Shown here: positions 53,921-62,200 of the stretch, piece by piece
How positions within the stretch are numbered: the stretch's first letter is position 1
Layout of the letters: each line of letters starts with the position of its first letter
Source: Anaerolineales bacterium
GTDB taxonomy: Bacteria; Chloroflexota; Anaerolineae; Anaerolineales; UBA4823
Assembly: GCA_020060465.1 (NCBI GenBank)
Contig: JAGVAD010000007.1
Coordinates: 1 to 64,000 of the forward strand
Length of the DNA: 64,000 nt
Direction: 5' to 3'
Translations under genes and position numbers: made by a program
The notes under the pieces: generated by a model
Told to the model about the DNA's origin: nothing
Database searches by the model: none
What the model saw: only the letters and a program-made list of their open reading frames with translations

Positions 53921-56234
53921 GGCGTTGGACTCCATTGCCGCGGCGCAGGTCGTCAGCGTCTGTGGTTTCGATCTCGCTCCCGTTCGTGCGCGCCTCGCCC
54001 AGGCGAACTTCGACTTCGGCCAGACCCAGGGCAGAGCGCAGCTCACGCGCCGCGGTTTCCAGCACGGTTTGAATATCCAGCGTTGCACGCATCCGTTCGG
54101 TCAGTTCATCCACCATGCGCTCTTGTTCGGCTCGCTGGCGGGTTTGGGCGTACAGACGTGCGCTATCCAGCGCAACGCCAAGCTGTTCGGCGATATTTTC
54201 CAGAAAAGCTACCTCATCGCCCATCCAACCTCGCCCCCGCCCGCTCCCTTTTTCGGGCGGGCGACTGGCGCTGATGACACCGATCACATTGCCGCGTACG
54301 CGAATAGGGATAGCCAGTCGTTTGTTGCTCAGGATGGTTTGTTCTTGATGGAAAGCCTGATCCATTTCCGGGTACCAGTCAGTCGCAGGTTGCAATCTGC
54401 CTAGCGGGTCGCTGCGCAGGCTCAATTCGCCAGCCGATTGCGCCCACTCTCGCCATTCAGCCTGGCTGCTCAGTGCATACGCTCGTCGCTCAGCTTCCAG
54501 CGCCTGGCGGCTTTGAGCAAATAGATTGGCGTTATCAATAGCGATCGCCAGTTGATCGGCCATGCTTTGCAGCACGTTGAGGGTGGCGGCGTCGAAGGCG
54601 TTCGGGCGGGCGCTTTGCACCGAAATCGCTCCAATCACCTGACCGCGGGCGTGCAGCGGCAGAGCGGCCTCCGAACGAGTGTCGGGCAATTCTGGCGTGG
54701 CAAAGCGCACTTCATCCAGGCTGGCTACCTGCGCCACACGTGGCTGATCGTTGGCGATGCACCAGCCGATCATCGAGGTGGGTTCGATGCGCAACCGGTG
54801 GCCGCGCGCCAGCATGATTTGCCCGGCTCGCCCGGTGCCGGCGCGTAAGACTGCCCATTCTCCCTCAATATCGTTGAGGAACAGCCCGACATAATACAGA
54901 TCAAACCGGTCGCGAATCAACTCCACCGCTTGTTCCAGCAATCGTTCGGGATCCAGGATCGAGGCTGCCGCGCGACTGACATCTGCTGAAGCTTCCAGGA
55001 AGCGGGCATACTGTTCCAGGTCGCGGGTGCGCTGCTCCACGATCCGCTCCAGTCCACCGATCAAGCCGGAGAGCTGACCGGTCATCTGTGTGAAAGCTTG
55101 CGCCAGGGTCCCAATTTCATCCTGCCAGGCGCCGGCCAGGGTGTGCAATTCTTGCGACTGCGCCGCGAGCGGTCCAGTGGGCATAACCTGCGCCTCCCCC
55201 GCGGCCTCGTCTTCCCATCCTAAAGCTTTACCCTGTTGATTGGCGGAGTCTGCGATCTGCGCCGCGATGTCCGCCAGCTCGCGAATCGGGTTGGAGATGC
55301 GCCGTGTGGTCCATAAGGCAATAAACAAGGCGACCAACGCCGATGAAATCGTCACGCTCAGGTTGACCGCCAGAGTTGCGCCCCAGGTGCGGAATACTTC
55401 CTGGCGCTCCTGCTCCACCAACAGCACGCCTTGCAAATCCGGCAGGCGCATAAACGCGCCGGTGGCCTGCGCACCGGACAGGTTGGTGTAGTTGACCAAC
55501 ACCGGATGATCTTGCGCCGCCTGACTCAGCCATTCTTTCAGCGGGCTGATTTCTTGATCGCGAAATTCTGGGTTCGAGCCGACCAGGATCACACCCTGAG
55601 GGTTGAGCAAGTAAATGTCTGCAGGTTCGCGTTGACCGGTGGGATCCTTAAAGATGTTATCCAATGGTTCGTATTTGGCCTGACCAGCCAGCACGCCCAC
55701 TACCTGATTATCCTGGTCGAGCACTGGATAGGCGGCGTAAATCACTATTGTGCGGTAGAGCGGCGATAACATGGGGGCGCTGACGTAACTCACCCATTTT
55801 CCAGCTTCGAAGAAATCTTGCCCGGCAAAAGATTGCCCTTCCAGCGCCCGTACGGTGGCAAGAACCACCTCGCCCTGTGGGTTAAGCAAGAACAGTTCGG
55901 TATAATATCTTGAACGAGCCACCTGCGCTAACATGCGGCTTCTCAAGAGCTCGCGTTCTCCGCTGCTGCTTTGCTGATTGATGATCTTTTGAACGTCGGC
56001 TACCGCCAGTTCTCCGGCCAATGCGTTGCCCAGGTCCGCCTTCAGTGTGCTGGCCCACTCACGGATAATCTGCGCTTTGAAACTTACAATGGCGCTGACC
56101 TGGCGGTTAATTTCATCCTGGGCGCTGCGCGCGCCGGAGACGACCTGCATCAGGCTGAAGCCGGAGAGGGAGATCATGACCACAGCCAGGAAGGTCAAGA
56201 TCAAGCGAGTGCGGATTGACCCCAATCTGTTCAT
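53907..56234 (-). CDS. dCache-HAMP-GAF-GAF sensor without output domain
   Basis: 775 residues. TM1 (about 8-30), an extracytoplasmic dCache-like sensing region (about 35-295, with SRYYTELFLLNPQGEV and PVLDQDNQVVGVLAG), TM2 (about 305-325), a HAMP domain whose two helices are split by an about 45-residue insert, GAF 1 (about 430-590), GAF 2 (about 620-720), and a shared C-terminal helix. It should sense an external ligand and pass the signal to its GAF domains. No enzymatic output is encoded. The C-terminal tail ends in acidic RHDED. It is adjacent to the Nramp-like gene (1-nt gap). Confidence 0.92.
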   Translation of the reverse strand: MNRLGSIRTRLILTFLAVVMISLSGFSLMQVVSGARSAQDEINRQVSAIVSFKAQIIREWASTLKADLGNALAGELAVADVQKIINQQSSSGERELLRSRMLAQVARSRYYTELFLLNPQGEVVLATVRALEGQSFAGQDFFEAGKWVSYVSAPMLSPLYRTIVIYAAYPVLDQDNQVVGVLAGQAKYEPLDNIFKDPTGQREPADIYLLNPQGVILVGSNPEFRDQEISPLKEWLSQAAQDHPVLVNYTNLSGAQATGAFMRLPDLQGVLLVEQERQEVFRTWGATLAVNLSVTISSALVALFIALWTTRRISNPIRELADIAAQIADSANQQGKALGWEDEAAGEAQVMPTGPLAAQSQELHTLAGAWQDEIGTLAQAFTQMTGQLSGLIGGLERIVEQRTRDLEQYARFLEASADVSRAAASILDPERLLEQAVELIRDRFDLYYVGLFLNDIEGEWAVLRAGTGRAGQIMLARGHRLRIEPTSMIGWCIANDQPRVAQVASLDEVRFATPELPDTRSEAALPLHARGQVIGAISVQSARPNAFDAATLNVLQSMADQLAIAIDNANLFAQSRQALEAERRAYALSSQAEWREWAQSAGELSLRSDPLGRLQPATDWYPEMDQAFHQEQTILSNKRLAIPIRVRGNVIGVISASRPPEKGSGRGRGWMGDEVAFLENIAEQLGVALDSARLYAQTRQRAEQERMVDELTERMRATLDIQTVLETAARELRSALGLAEVEVRLGEARTNGSEIETTDADDLRRGNGVQRHDED

Positions 56235-56235
56235 G

Positions 56236-57843
56236 CTAAAACCTCACCAGCGGCGAACCCGTCATCTGCACGGCCAGAAAATTGATGAAAAAGAAGCCAA
56301 AGAACAGAGCATTGGCCGCCAATGCCAAAATAGACCACCAGGTGATACGCGCCGGGCGTGGCAGTTTGAGATTAAGGTAGATCATCGCCAGCGGGAACAA
56401 CATGGCGGCGAAGTTTGACAGGTTGCCCGAAAGCACGCTCAAACCCACCGGCGTATCCAGGTGAATGATCACACTGATGACCAGGATCAATCCCAGCAGG
56501 GCAGGGTAATAAAAGCGCCGTGGGTCATTTTTCACCCACCGGCGGAAGCGTCCGCTCACCCCATACAGCCCATCGGTCAGATTGCGCGCCAACAGCTCCA
56601 GCACCGCAATCTGGGTCGAATACAAGATTACAAAACCGGTGATCAGCGCCCAACTACCTACAAGCTGCCCGTAACGCTGGCTGAGCAACTGAGAAGTGGC
56701 ATATAAAATCTCGCTTTGGCCTGGCGCCGGCTGGCCCGAGTTGACGATCAGGTAGCTGATCAGGATGCTGGGCAGAGCGATCCCCAGCAGCGCGCCGACA
56801 AAGTAAATACCCCATTGATCCAACAACAGGATGCGGAACCAGCGCCTCCATCGCAGAGTGTTTTGCTCGTCTTCGGGGAAGGTCACTCCCACAGGTCTGA
56901 TGGCTGCGGGTCGTGGATTGAACAAGGAGGGCAGGTAGCCGGTGTAATGACCCATGGCGTACCCTTTATCGCGATAGTAGCCAATGAACATGAAATTCAG
57001 CCCGGAGGCCAGGGCGGCGAAACCCGCCAGCGCCCCCAGCAAGGTCACATCTGTCCCTTGTGGCGGGCGAGCCGGGATCACCAGCGCAGTCAGCGCTCCT
57101 CCCAGATAACTCAACGGCACAACCACGAACGTGACCATAACCAATCCGATCAGGATGTAAGGCAGAAAGAGGCCTTGCACTGCTTCCATGGTGCGTTCTA
57201 TTTTCCTGCCCACCATCAGTAGAATAAAAACGCTGAGCATTAAGCCAATACCAATGAGGCGGGCGATTTCCAAATCCGCCTCGCCAACTGGACGATCTAC
57301 AATCAGCGCGTACAGACTGCTGCCCGCGGAAACCGCCCATCCTCCCAGGATGAAGGCGGCGATGAAGCTGAGCAGAGCCAGTGGAACCCAGAGCAGGTAG
57401 CCAGGCGGTGTGCGTCCGAAACCCACCACAGGCGGCTCGCCGGTAGCCAGCGTGTAGCGCGCCAGCTCTACGTTATAAAAGACCTGCAAGATGGTTGAGA
57501 CCAATACCACCCAGAAGATGCCTTTCAAGCCATACTGGCTGACGCTCAATGGACCCAAGATCCACTCGCCGCTGCCAATCGAAAGCCCCAAAGCGATGAC
57601 GCCTGGCCCCAGCGCCAGTAACAACATCTCTTCCCAGCCGAGGCGCTTCACTTGGAAAACCTGTTCCGGCGTTGGCAGGTCGGCTACCTCCAAGGGCGGG
57701 CGGCTGACGCCCAACGGGTAATACTTCGGGCGTGCTTCCACGGTTGGCGCCGCGGCTGATTGATCAATCGCCTGGTTCAGCGGCGCGGTCTTTGGAGGAT
57801 GTAAGGTCGTTTCTTGGTCAGCGGTTGCCAATTGCGTTTCCAT
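56236..57843 (-). CDS. Nramp-related transporter
   Basis: 535 residues with about eleven membrane segments after an 80-residue cytoplasmic start. It matches the Nramp family by layout and by GPGVIALGLSIGSGEW in TM1. The canonical metal-binding DPGN of TM1 is not present (the region is SIGSGEW), and the MPH motif of TM6 is not seen. Substrate may therefore differ from Mn/Fe, as in other non-canonical Nramp relatives. It lies inside the sensor operon with 1- and 6-nt gaps to its neighbours, so its transport activity may feed or be read by the sensors. Confidence 0.83.
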   Translation of the reverse strand: METQLATADQETTLHPPKTAPLNQAIDQSAAAPTVEARPKYYPLGVSRPPLEVADLPTPEQVFQVKRLGWEEMLLLALGPGVIALGLSIGSGEWILGPLSVSQYGLKGIFWVVLVSTILQVFYNVELARYTLATGEPPVVGFGRTPPGYLLWVPLALLSFIAAFILGGWAVSAGSSLYALIVDRPVGEADLEIARLIGIGLMLSVFILLMVGRKIERTMEAVQGLFLPYILIGLVMVTFVVVPLSYLGGALTALVIPARPPQGTDVTLLGALAGFAALASGLNFMFIGYYRDKGYAMGHYTGYLPSLFNPRPAAIRPVGVTFPEDEQNTLRWRRWFRILLLDQWGIYFVGALLGIALPSILISYLIVNSGQPAPGQSEILYATSQLLSQRYGQLVGSWALITGFVILYSTQIAVLELLARNLTDGLYGVSGRFRRWVKNDPRRFYYPALLGLILVISVIIHLDTPVGLSVLSGNLSNFAAMLFPLAMIYLNLKLPRPARITWWSILALAANALFFGFFFINFLAVQMTGSPLVRF

Positions 57844-57849
57844 CACAGG

Positions 57850-59661
57850 TTATCCTTCCACCGTTGGCTGGGTTTGTTCTGTAGAGAGAGGTTCATCCTC
57901 CGGTGGTTGTGAAAATAGCGGCGCTTCATCGCTCAGCGTAGTCAGCTCTGGCTCCGATGCCAGGCTGATCATCACTTCCGGCAGGTTGAGTGTGCGTTGA
58001 ATTTCCTCCACCGCCGTACGCAGAACGGTCTGAATGTCCAGCGTCTGGCGAATGCGGCTGGTGACCTCGCCGGTGAGCTGCTCGCGATAAGCCAGACGTT
58101 GCGCTTCCTGATACAACCGCGCCCCGTCCAGAGCCACGCCGAGTTGCTCGCAGATGGTCTCCAGTAGTTCGATTTCATCCTCCTGCCATACAGTTGGGTG
58201 GTTGGCTTGCGAGGCGGGATCTTTGGTAAAGCGCATCACGCCCACGACCTGATCGCGTACGGGGATAGGCATCAGAAGGGTTGGCCGCTCGCCCACCTGA
58301 AGTTGAACGGCGCGGCGTGTTTCGATAACCTGGCGTCGAGCGCTGGAAAGTTGCGCATCTTCGGACAGGCTGGCGCGGGCTTCAATTTCGCCATACCGAT
58401 AACTCATCCCTTGAACGTTACTGGCGCGTAAAAACTCCTGCCAGGCGCGGCGGCTGATCTGTCCATACGCGCGTTGAGCTTCTTTCAGCGCCTGCTGGCT
58501 TTCGCTGAACAGGCGGGCATTGTCCAGGGCGATAGCCAGTTGATCGGCCAGGGCTTGAAAAACAGCGATCTCCATCTCACCGAAAGCCGCCGGTTTCTGG
58601 CTTTGCACGGTCAGCGCACCCAACACCTTGCCGCGCGTGCGCAACGGGATGGCAGCTTCTGAACGGGTTTCAGGTAGCTCAGGCGTCGCCAGGCGTACTG
58701 CATCCTCACCTACATCCAGAGCCAGGCGCGGCTGTGCATTTGCCACGCTCCAGCCCACCATGCCACTGCCCACACGGATGCGGTGACCGCGCGCCAGCAT
58801 TTGTCTCCCGGCTTCGCCGGTGCCGGCTTGCAACAGCGCCCACTCGCCACTGGGATCCACCACAAAGAGACCCACATAGTACAGGTCAAACTGTTCGCGC
58901 ATCACGTCCACTGCGGTCTGCATCAATTGGCGAGTATCCAGGATGGAGGCAGTGGCGCGGCTGACTTCGATGCCAGCCTGCAGATAAGCGGTGCGTTTCT
59001 CCAGTTCACGGGTGCGCTCCGCGACGATGGCTTCCAGAGAGGCGCGCATGGCCTCCAATTGCTGATTGGCTTCCATCTGGGAGCGTTCGTGGGTGGCAGC
59101 CCTTTCCAGCGCCTGGCGGACACTGGCGTTCGATAAATAGATTAACCCGCCGCTGGCAAAGAAAATCACGCTCAACGAAAACCACAACCCAGCCGGGCTG
59201 TAAGGCAGCAATGGCTCGGCCAGCAAGCCATTCAGCGAGGCAGTCAGATAACTGAAACCAACCAGAGTGTTCAACCCGGCCATCAGCAACGCAGCGCGGC
59301 CGCCGAGAAGTAAGCCAGCGATCAAAACCACCAGCGTCAGCCCCATCCAGGCTGCATTACCTTCCATTTGACCCACAAAGGTCGCCAGGGTGAGCGACGC
59401 CCAAAGACCAAAGATCAAGGTCAGCGAGGCAGGGCGCACTGCGCCGCGCTGCAAGAGAAACCAGGCAGCCAACTCAACCGCCAGCAGGAGGGTAGCCGCA
59501 GCAAACACCATCAGCGGTTTCGTGGTTGCCAGAGCGTTGAGATAAAGCAGCAGTGTGAGACCGATCAGGATTTGCAGCAGCGTACGCAAGATACGCGCCA
59601 GTCGGGTGCTTTCAGCATCCAGCTTTGTCCACGTCGCCGGCGAATTCTTAGGCAAGTCCAT
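57850..59661 (-). CDS. membrane GAF-domain sensor without output domain (module copy B)
   Basis: 603 residues from the ATG at 59661, after GGAGAG. It has six membrane helices (about 25-195), coiled coil (about 205-250), GAF 1 (about 255-410, with EFRSEAAIPL-type strands), a diverged second GAF (about 420-550), and the same terminal helix TLDIQTVLRTAVEEIQRTL. The tail is acidic. It overlaps the upstream gene by 14 nt. Length, domain order and overlap equal those of the gene at 52109-53920, so the two are duplicates. Confidence 0.9.
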   Translation of the reverse strand: MDLPKNSPATWTKLDAESTRLARILRTLLQILIGLTLLLYLNALATTKPLMVFAAATLLLAVELAAWFLLQRGAVRPASLTLIFGLWASLTLATFVGQMEGNAAWMGLTLVVLIAGLLLGGRAALLMAGLNTLVGFSYLTASLNGLLAEPLLPYSPAGLWFSLSVIFFASGGLIYLSNASVRQALERAATHERSQMEANQQLEAMRASLEAIVAERTRELEKRTAYLQAGIEVSRATASILDTRQLMQTAVDVMREQFDLYYVGLFVVDPSGEWALLQAGTGEAGRQMLARGHRIRVGSGMVGWSVANAQPRLALDVGEDAVRLATPELPETRSEAAIPLRTRGKVLGALTVQSQKPAAFGEMEIAVFQALADQLAIALDNARLFSESQQALKEAQRAYGQISRRAWQEFLRASNVQGMSYRYGEIEARASLSEDAQLSSARRQVIETRRAVQLQVGERPTLLMPIPVRDQVVGVMRFTKDPASQANHPTVWQEDEIELLETICEQLGVALDGARLYQEAQRLAYREQLTGEVTSRIRQTLDIQTVLRTAVEEIQRTLNLPEVMISLASEPELTTLSDEAPLFSQPPEDEPLSTEQTQPTVEG

Positions 59662-62200
59662 CTTGCTCTCTCCTGTCGGGTTGCGCCGGGCGTCCATCTC
59701 CGTCCTCTGGCGGGTTCCCATCGCCTTCCATTCCAGTCAACTCCACTTCCACTTGAGCAATGCCCATGCGTTGGGCAATCTCTTGCACTGCGGATTGCAG
59801 CACGGTTTGCATATCCAAAGAGGCGCGTAACTGGGCGGTCACTTCGGCAGCAATGCGTTCTCGCGCCGCCCGTCGTTGGCTTTCTAATAACAGACGGGCG
59901 TTTTCTACGGTCAGCGCAGCCTGGTTGGCGGTGGCTTCCACAATTGCCAGTTCGTCAGCGCTCCATTCCCGCTCGGGGTCATCCGCTTCCAACCCGATAT
60001 ACCCGATCACCTGGCCGCGCAGGCTCACCGGCACGCGTAACAACGCGCCTGAAGCGTTCCCCAATTCGCTCGGAGAGATTTGGCGGGCTTCCAACCGGTC
60101 GTATTCGAAAACCAATTCGCCGCGCTGGGTTGCCAGACGTTGCCATGCCTGGCGCGCCTGTTGCTGGGTGGCCAGGTTGGCTTCTTCCAGTGTGGTCAGC
60201 AAACGCGCCGTCAGTCGCACGTTTTCGATAGCGGTTGCCAATTGATCGGCCAGGGTTTGCAAGACGGTGATGTCGTCCTGGCTGAAAGCGTCTGGCTGGG
60301 CGCTTTGTACGTCCAGCGCGCCGATGATCTTGGGGCCAGAACGCAGCGGCAGGGTCAATTCCGAGCGCGTGTCGGGCAGCAAGCGCTCGGCGACGTAAGC
60401 GCGTTCCTGGCTCACATCGGCAGCAATGCGCGGCTGACCAAAGCGGGTTACGTAGCCCACCAGTCCTTCCTGCCCCACGCGCAAACGGATTTCTTTTTGT
60501 AATAACTGGCGTCCCAACTCGCCGCTGGCTGCCTTGAGATGAGCGTATTCGCTGAGTTCGTCCACCAGGAATATGCCCACGTTGTAGTATCCAAAACGCT
60601 CGCTCATCAAGTCCACCGCGCCGCGCAACAGCGACTCTAAATCCTGCGCCTGAGTGATCTCACGGGCGACTTCAGCGGCAGTCTGCAATTGCAGAGTTCG
60701 ATGCTCCAGCGTTTGCGTGCGCTCTGCCACACGCGCTTCCAACTGCCCCAGGGTATGTTCCAGTTGGGCGGCCATATCGGCCAGCGTATGCGCCAGCAGA
60801 CCAATCTCGTCATCATTTTGAGCGGCCACCTGGCGCAACACCGGCGCGGGGCTGCGCCAGTCGCCGACTGCCAGCCGCCCCGCCGAGGCCGAGAGCTTCA
60901 GGATAGGATCCACCAGGCGGTTAGCGCCGATCCAGGCCAGGGCGATTAATGCGAGAGAGATCAGCACCCCCAGCGGCAGGATGCGAGTGAATAGCGTCTG
61001 TTGTGTGGCGCGTCGCAGCGTCTGTTGTAAACCGGCCACATTACGCAGCACGTCTTCGGCGGCAACCACACTTGCCAGGCTCCAGCCGGGGATGATCATC
61101 TCGCCGGCCGAACTGCTGCGCACCGGCGCATAGGCCATGTAAAACTCCTGACCGTTCAAGGTCAGGACGGCAAAGCCTTCCTCGCCACGGGTCATTTTCT
61201 CTAAAATCTGAGCGAGGGCGGGGTCTTTCGCGGTTTGGATGAGATTGGGGGTGGGTTGTTGCGGGTCCGGCGCACTCCCCAGCAGATCCTGGTATGCCTG
61301 CTCCGGCAGGATGACGGCGTTGCCATTTTCGTCAATCAAGAAAGAGTAGCCGGTGTTTAGAAAGCGCGAATTCTCGATGTTACGTCGTACTTCTTCCAGA
61401 GTGATGTCCAAACCGACCACGCCCACCAGTTCGCCCTGCTCGGTCACCACGGGCGCAGCGATGGTGGTCACCAGCCCCAAGCCAGTAGCGTCGAAATATA
61501 CCGGCGACCATACCGGTTCGGCGCGGCTTAAATCGGGGTTGCGCTCCAACGCCGACAGATACCAGGGGCGCTGAGTTACGCGGAAATCTGCCGGAACCAC
61601 CTCGCCCAGGCGAATGTTGGGATAGTAGCGAGTAACATCATTTACGGTGCCTAAGTAGATGGCTGCGGCGTTCGGGTTGTTTTCCTTCACCGGCTGAAGG
61701 GTCAGATCCAAATAAGAGCTTAGTTCAATATCGCGTTGTACGGAGCGGTATAACTGCGGGTTGTAATCTGTATCCTTCCAAACCACGTTTGGCACAAACA
61801 CGCTGGAAACATCCCGTGCGCTGTTCATCAATTGACCTTCAGGGCCGACGGTCATCGAAACGGTTGTTCCTGGCAGCGAGATTTTGCCGCTAAAGATCGC
61901 CCCGGCGGCATCAGCCACCGATTGGATGTCGCGGGCGGCGCGGTCCAAAATCAGCGCGCTTTGTCCGGCCACGCTGTTGTTGATCTGCACCAGGTAAGAT
62001 TCTGCCTGGGCGCGCAGGCTTGCTGAACTGACATCCTGCGCCTGGCGAATGACGCCGCCGGCTGTTTCCACTGCCGCCAGAATAACTACTGCCAGAGCGA
62101 TAACGGTCAGCCCCAGCGCCAGGGTGAGCAGACGTGTGCGGATGCTTTGCGGCGGCCGCGCGACTGTGGAAGAGGGAACTTCTTGTGCAGGGTCAATCAT
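59648..62200 (-). CDS. dCache-HAMP-GAF-GAF sensor without output domain
   Basis: 850 residues. TM1 (about 22-45), a long dCache-like region (about 50-390, with DTDYNPQLYRSVQRDIELSS and GVVGLDITLEEVRRNIENS), TM2 (about 405-425), HAMP (about 428-490), GAF 1 (about 520-680), GAF 2 (about 695-790) and the shared C-terminal helix ASLDMQTVLQSAVQEI. The last 45 residues are Gly/Asp/Pro-rich. It senses an outside ligand and contains no enzymatic output. The start lies directly next to the stop of the upstream gene. Confidence 0.92.
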   Translation of the reverse strand: MIDPAQEVPSSTVARPPQSIRTRLLTLALGLTVIALAVVILAAVETAGGVIRQAQDVSSASLRAQAESYLVQINNSVAGQSALILDRAARDIQSVADAAGAIFSGKISLPGTTVSMTVGPEGQLMNSARDVSSVFVPNVVWKDTDYNPQLYRSVQRDIELSSYLDLTLQPVKENNPNAAAIYLGTVNDVTRYYPNIRLGEVVPADFRVTQRPWYLSALERNPDLSRAEPVWSPVYFDATGLGLVTTIAAPVVTEQGELVGVVGLDITLEEVRRNIENSRFLNTGYSFLIDENGNAVILPEQAYQDLLGSAPDPQQPTPNLIQTAKDPALAQILEKMTRGEEGFAVLTLNGQEFYMAYAPVRSSSAGEMIIPGWSLASVVAAEDVLRNVAGLQQTLRRATQQTLFTRILPLGVLISLALIALAWIGANRLVDPILKLSASAGRLAVGDWRSPAPVLRQVAAQNDDEIGLLAHTLADMAAQLEHTLGQLEARVAERTQTLEHRTLQLQTAAEVAREITQAQDLESLLRGAVDLMSERFGYYNVGIFLVDELSEYAHLKAASGELGRQLLQKEIRLRVGQEGLVGYVTRFGQPRIAADVSQERAYVAERLLPDTRSELTLPLRSGPKIIGALDVQSAQPDAFSQDDITVLQTLADQLATAIENVRLTARLLTTLEEANLATQQQARQAWQRLATQRGELVFEYDRLEARQISPSELGNASGALLRVPVSLRGQVIGYIGLEADDPEREWSADELAIVEATANQAALTVENARLLLESQRRAARERIAAEVTAQLRASLDMQTVLQSAVQEIAQRMGIAQVEVELTGMEGDGNPPEDGDGRPAQPDRREQDGLA

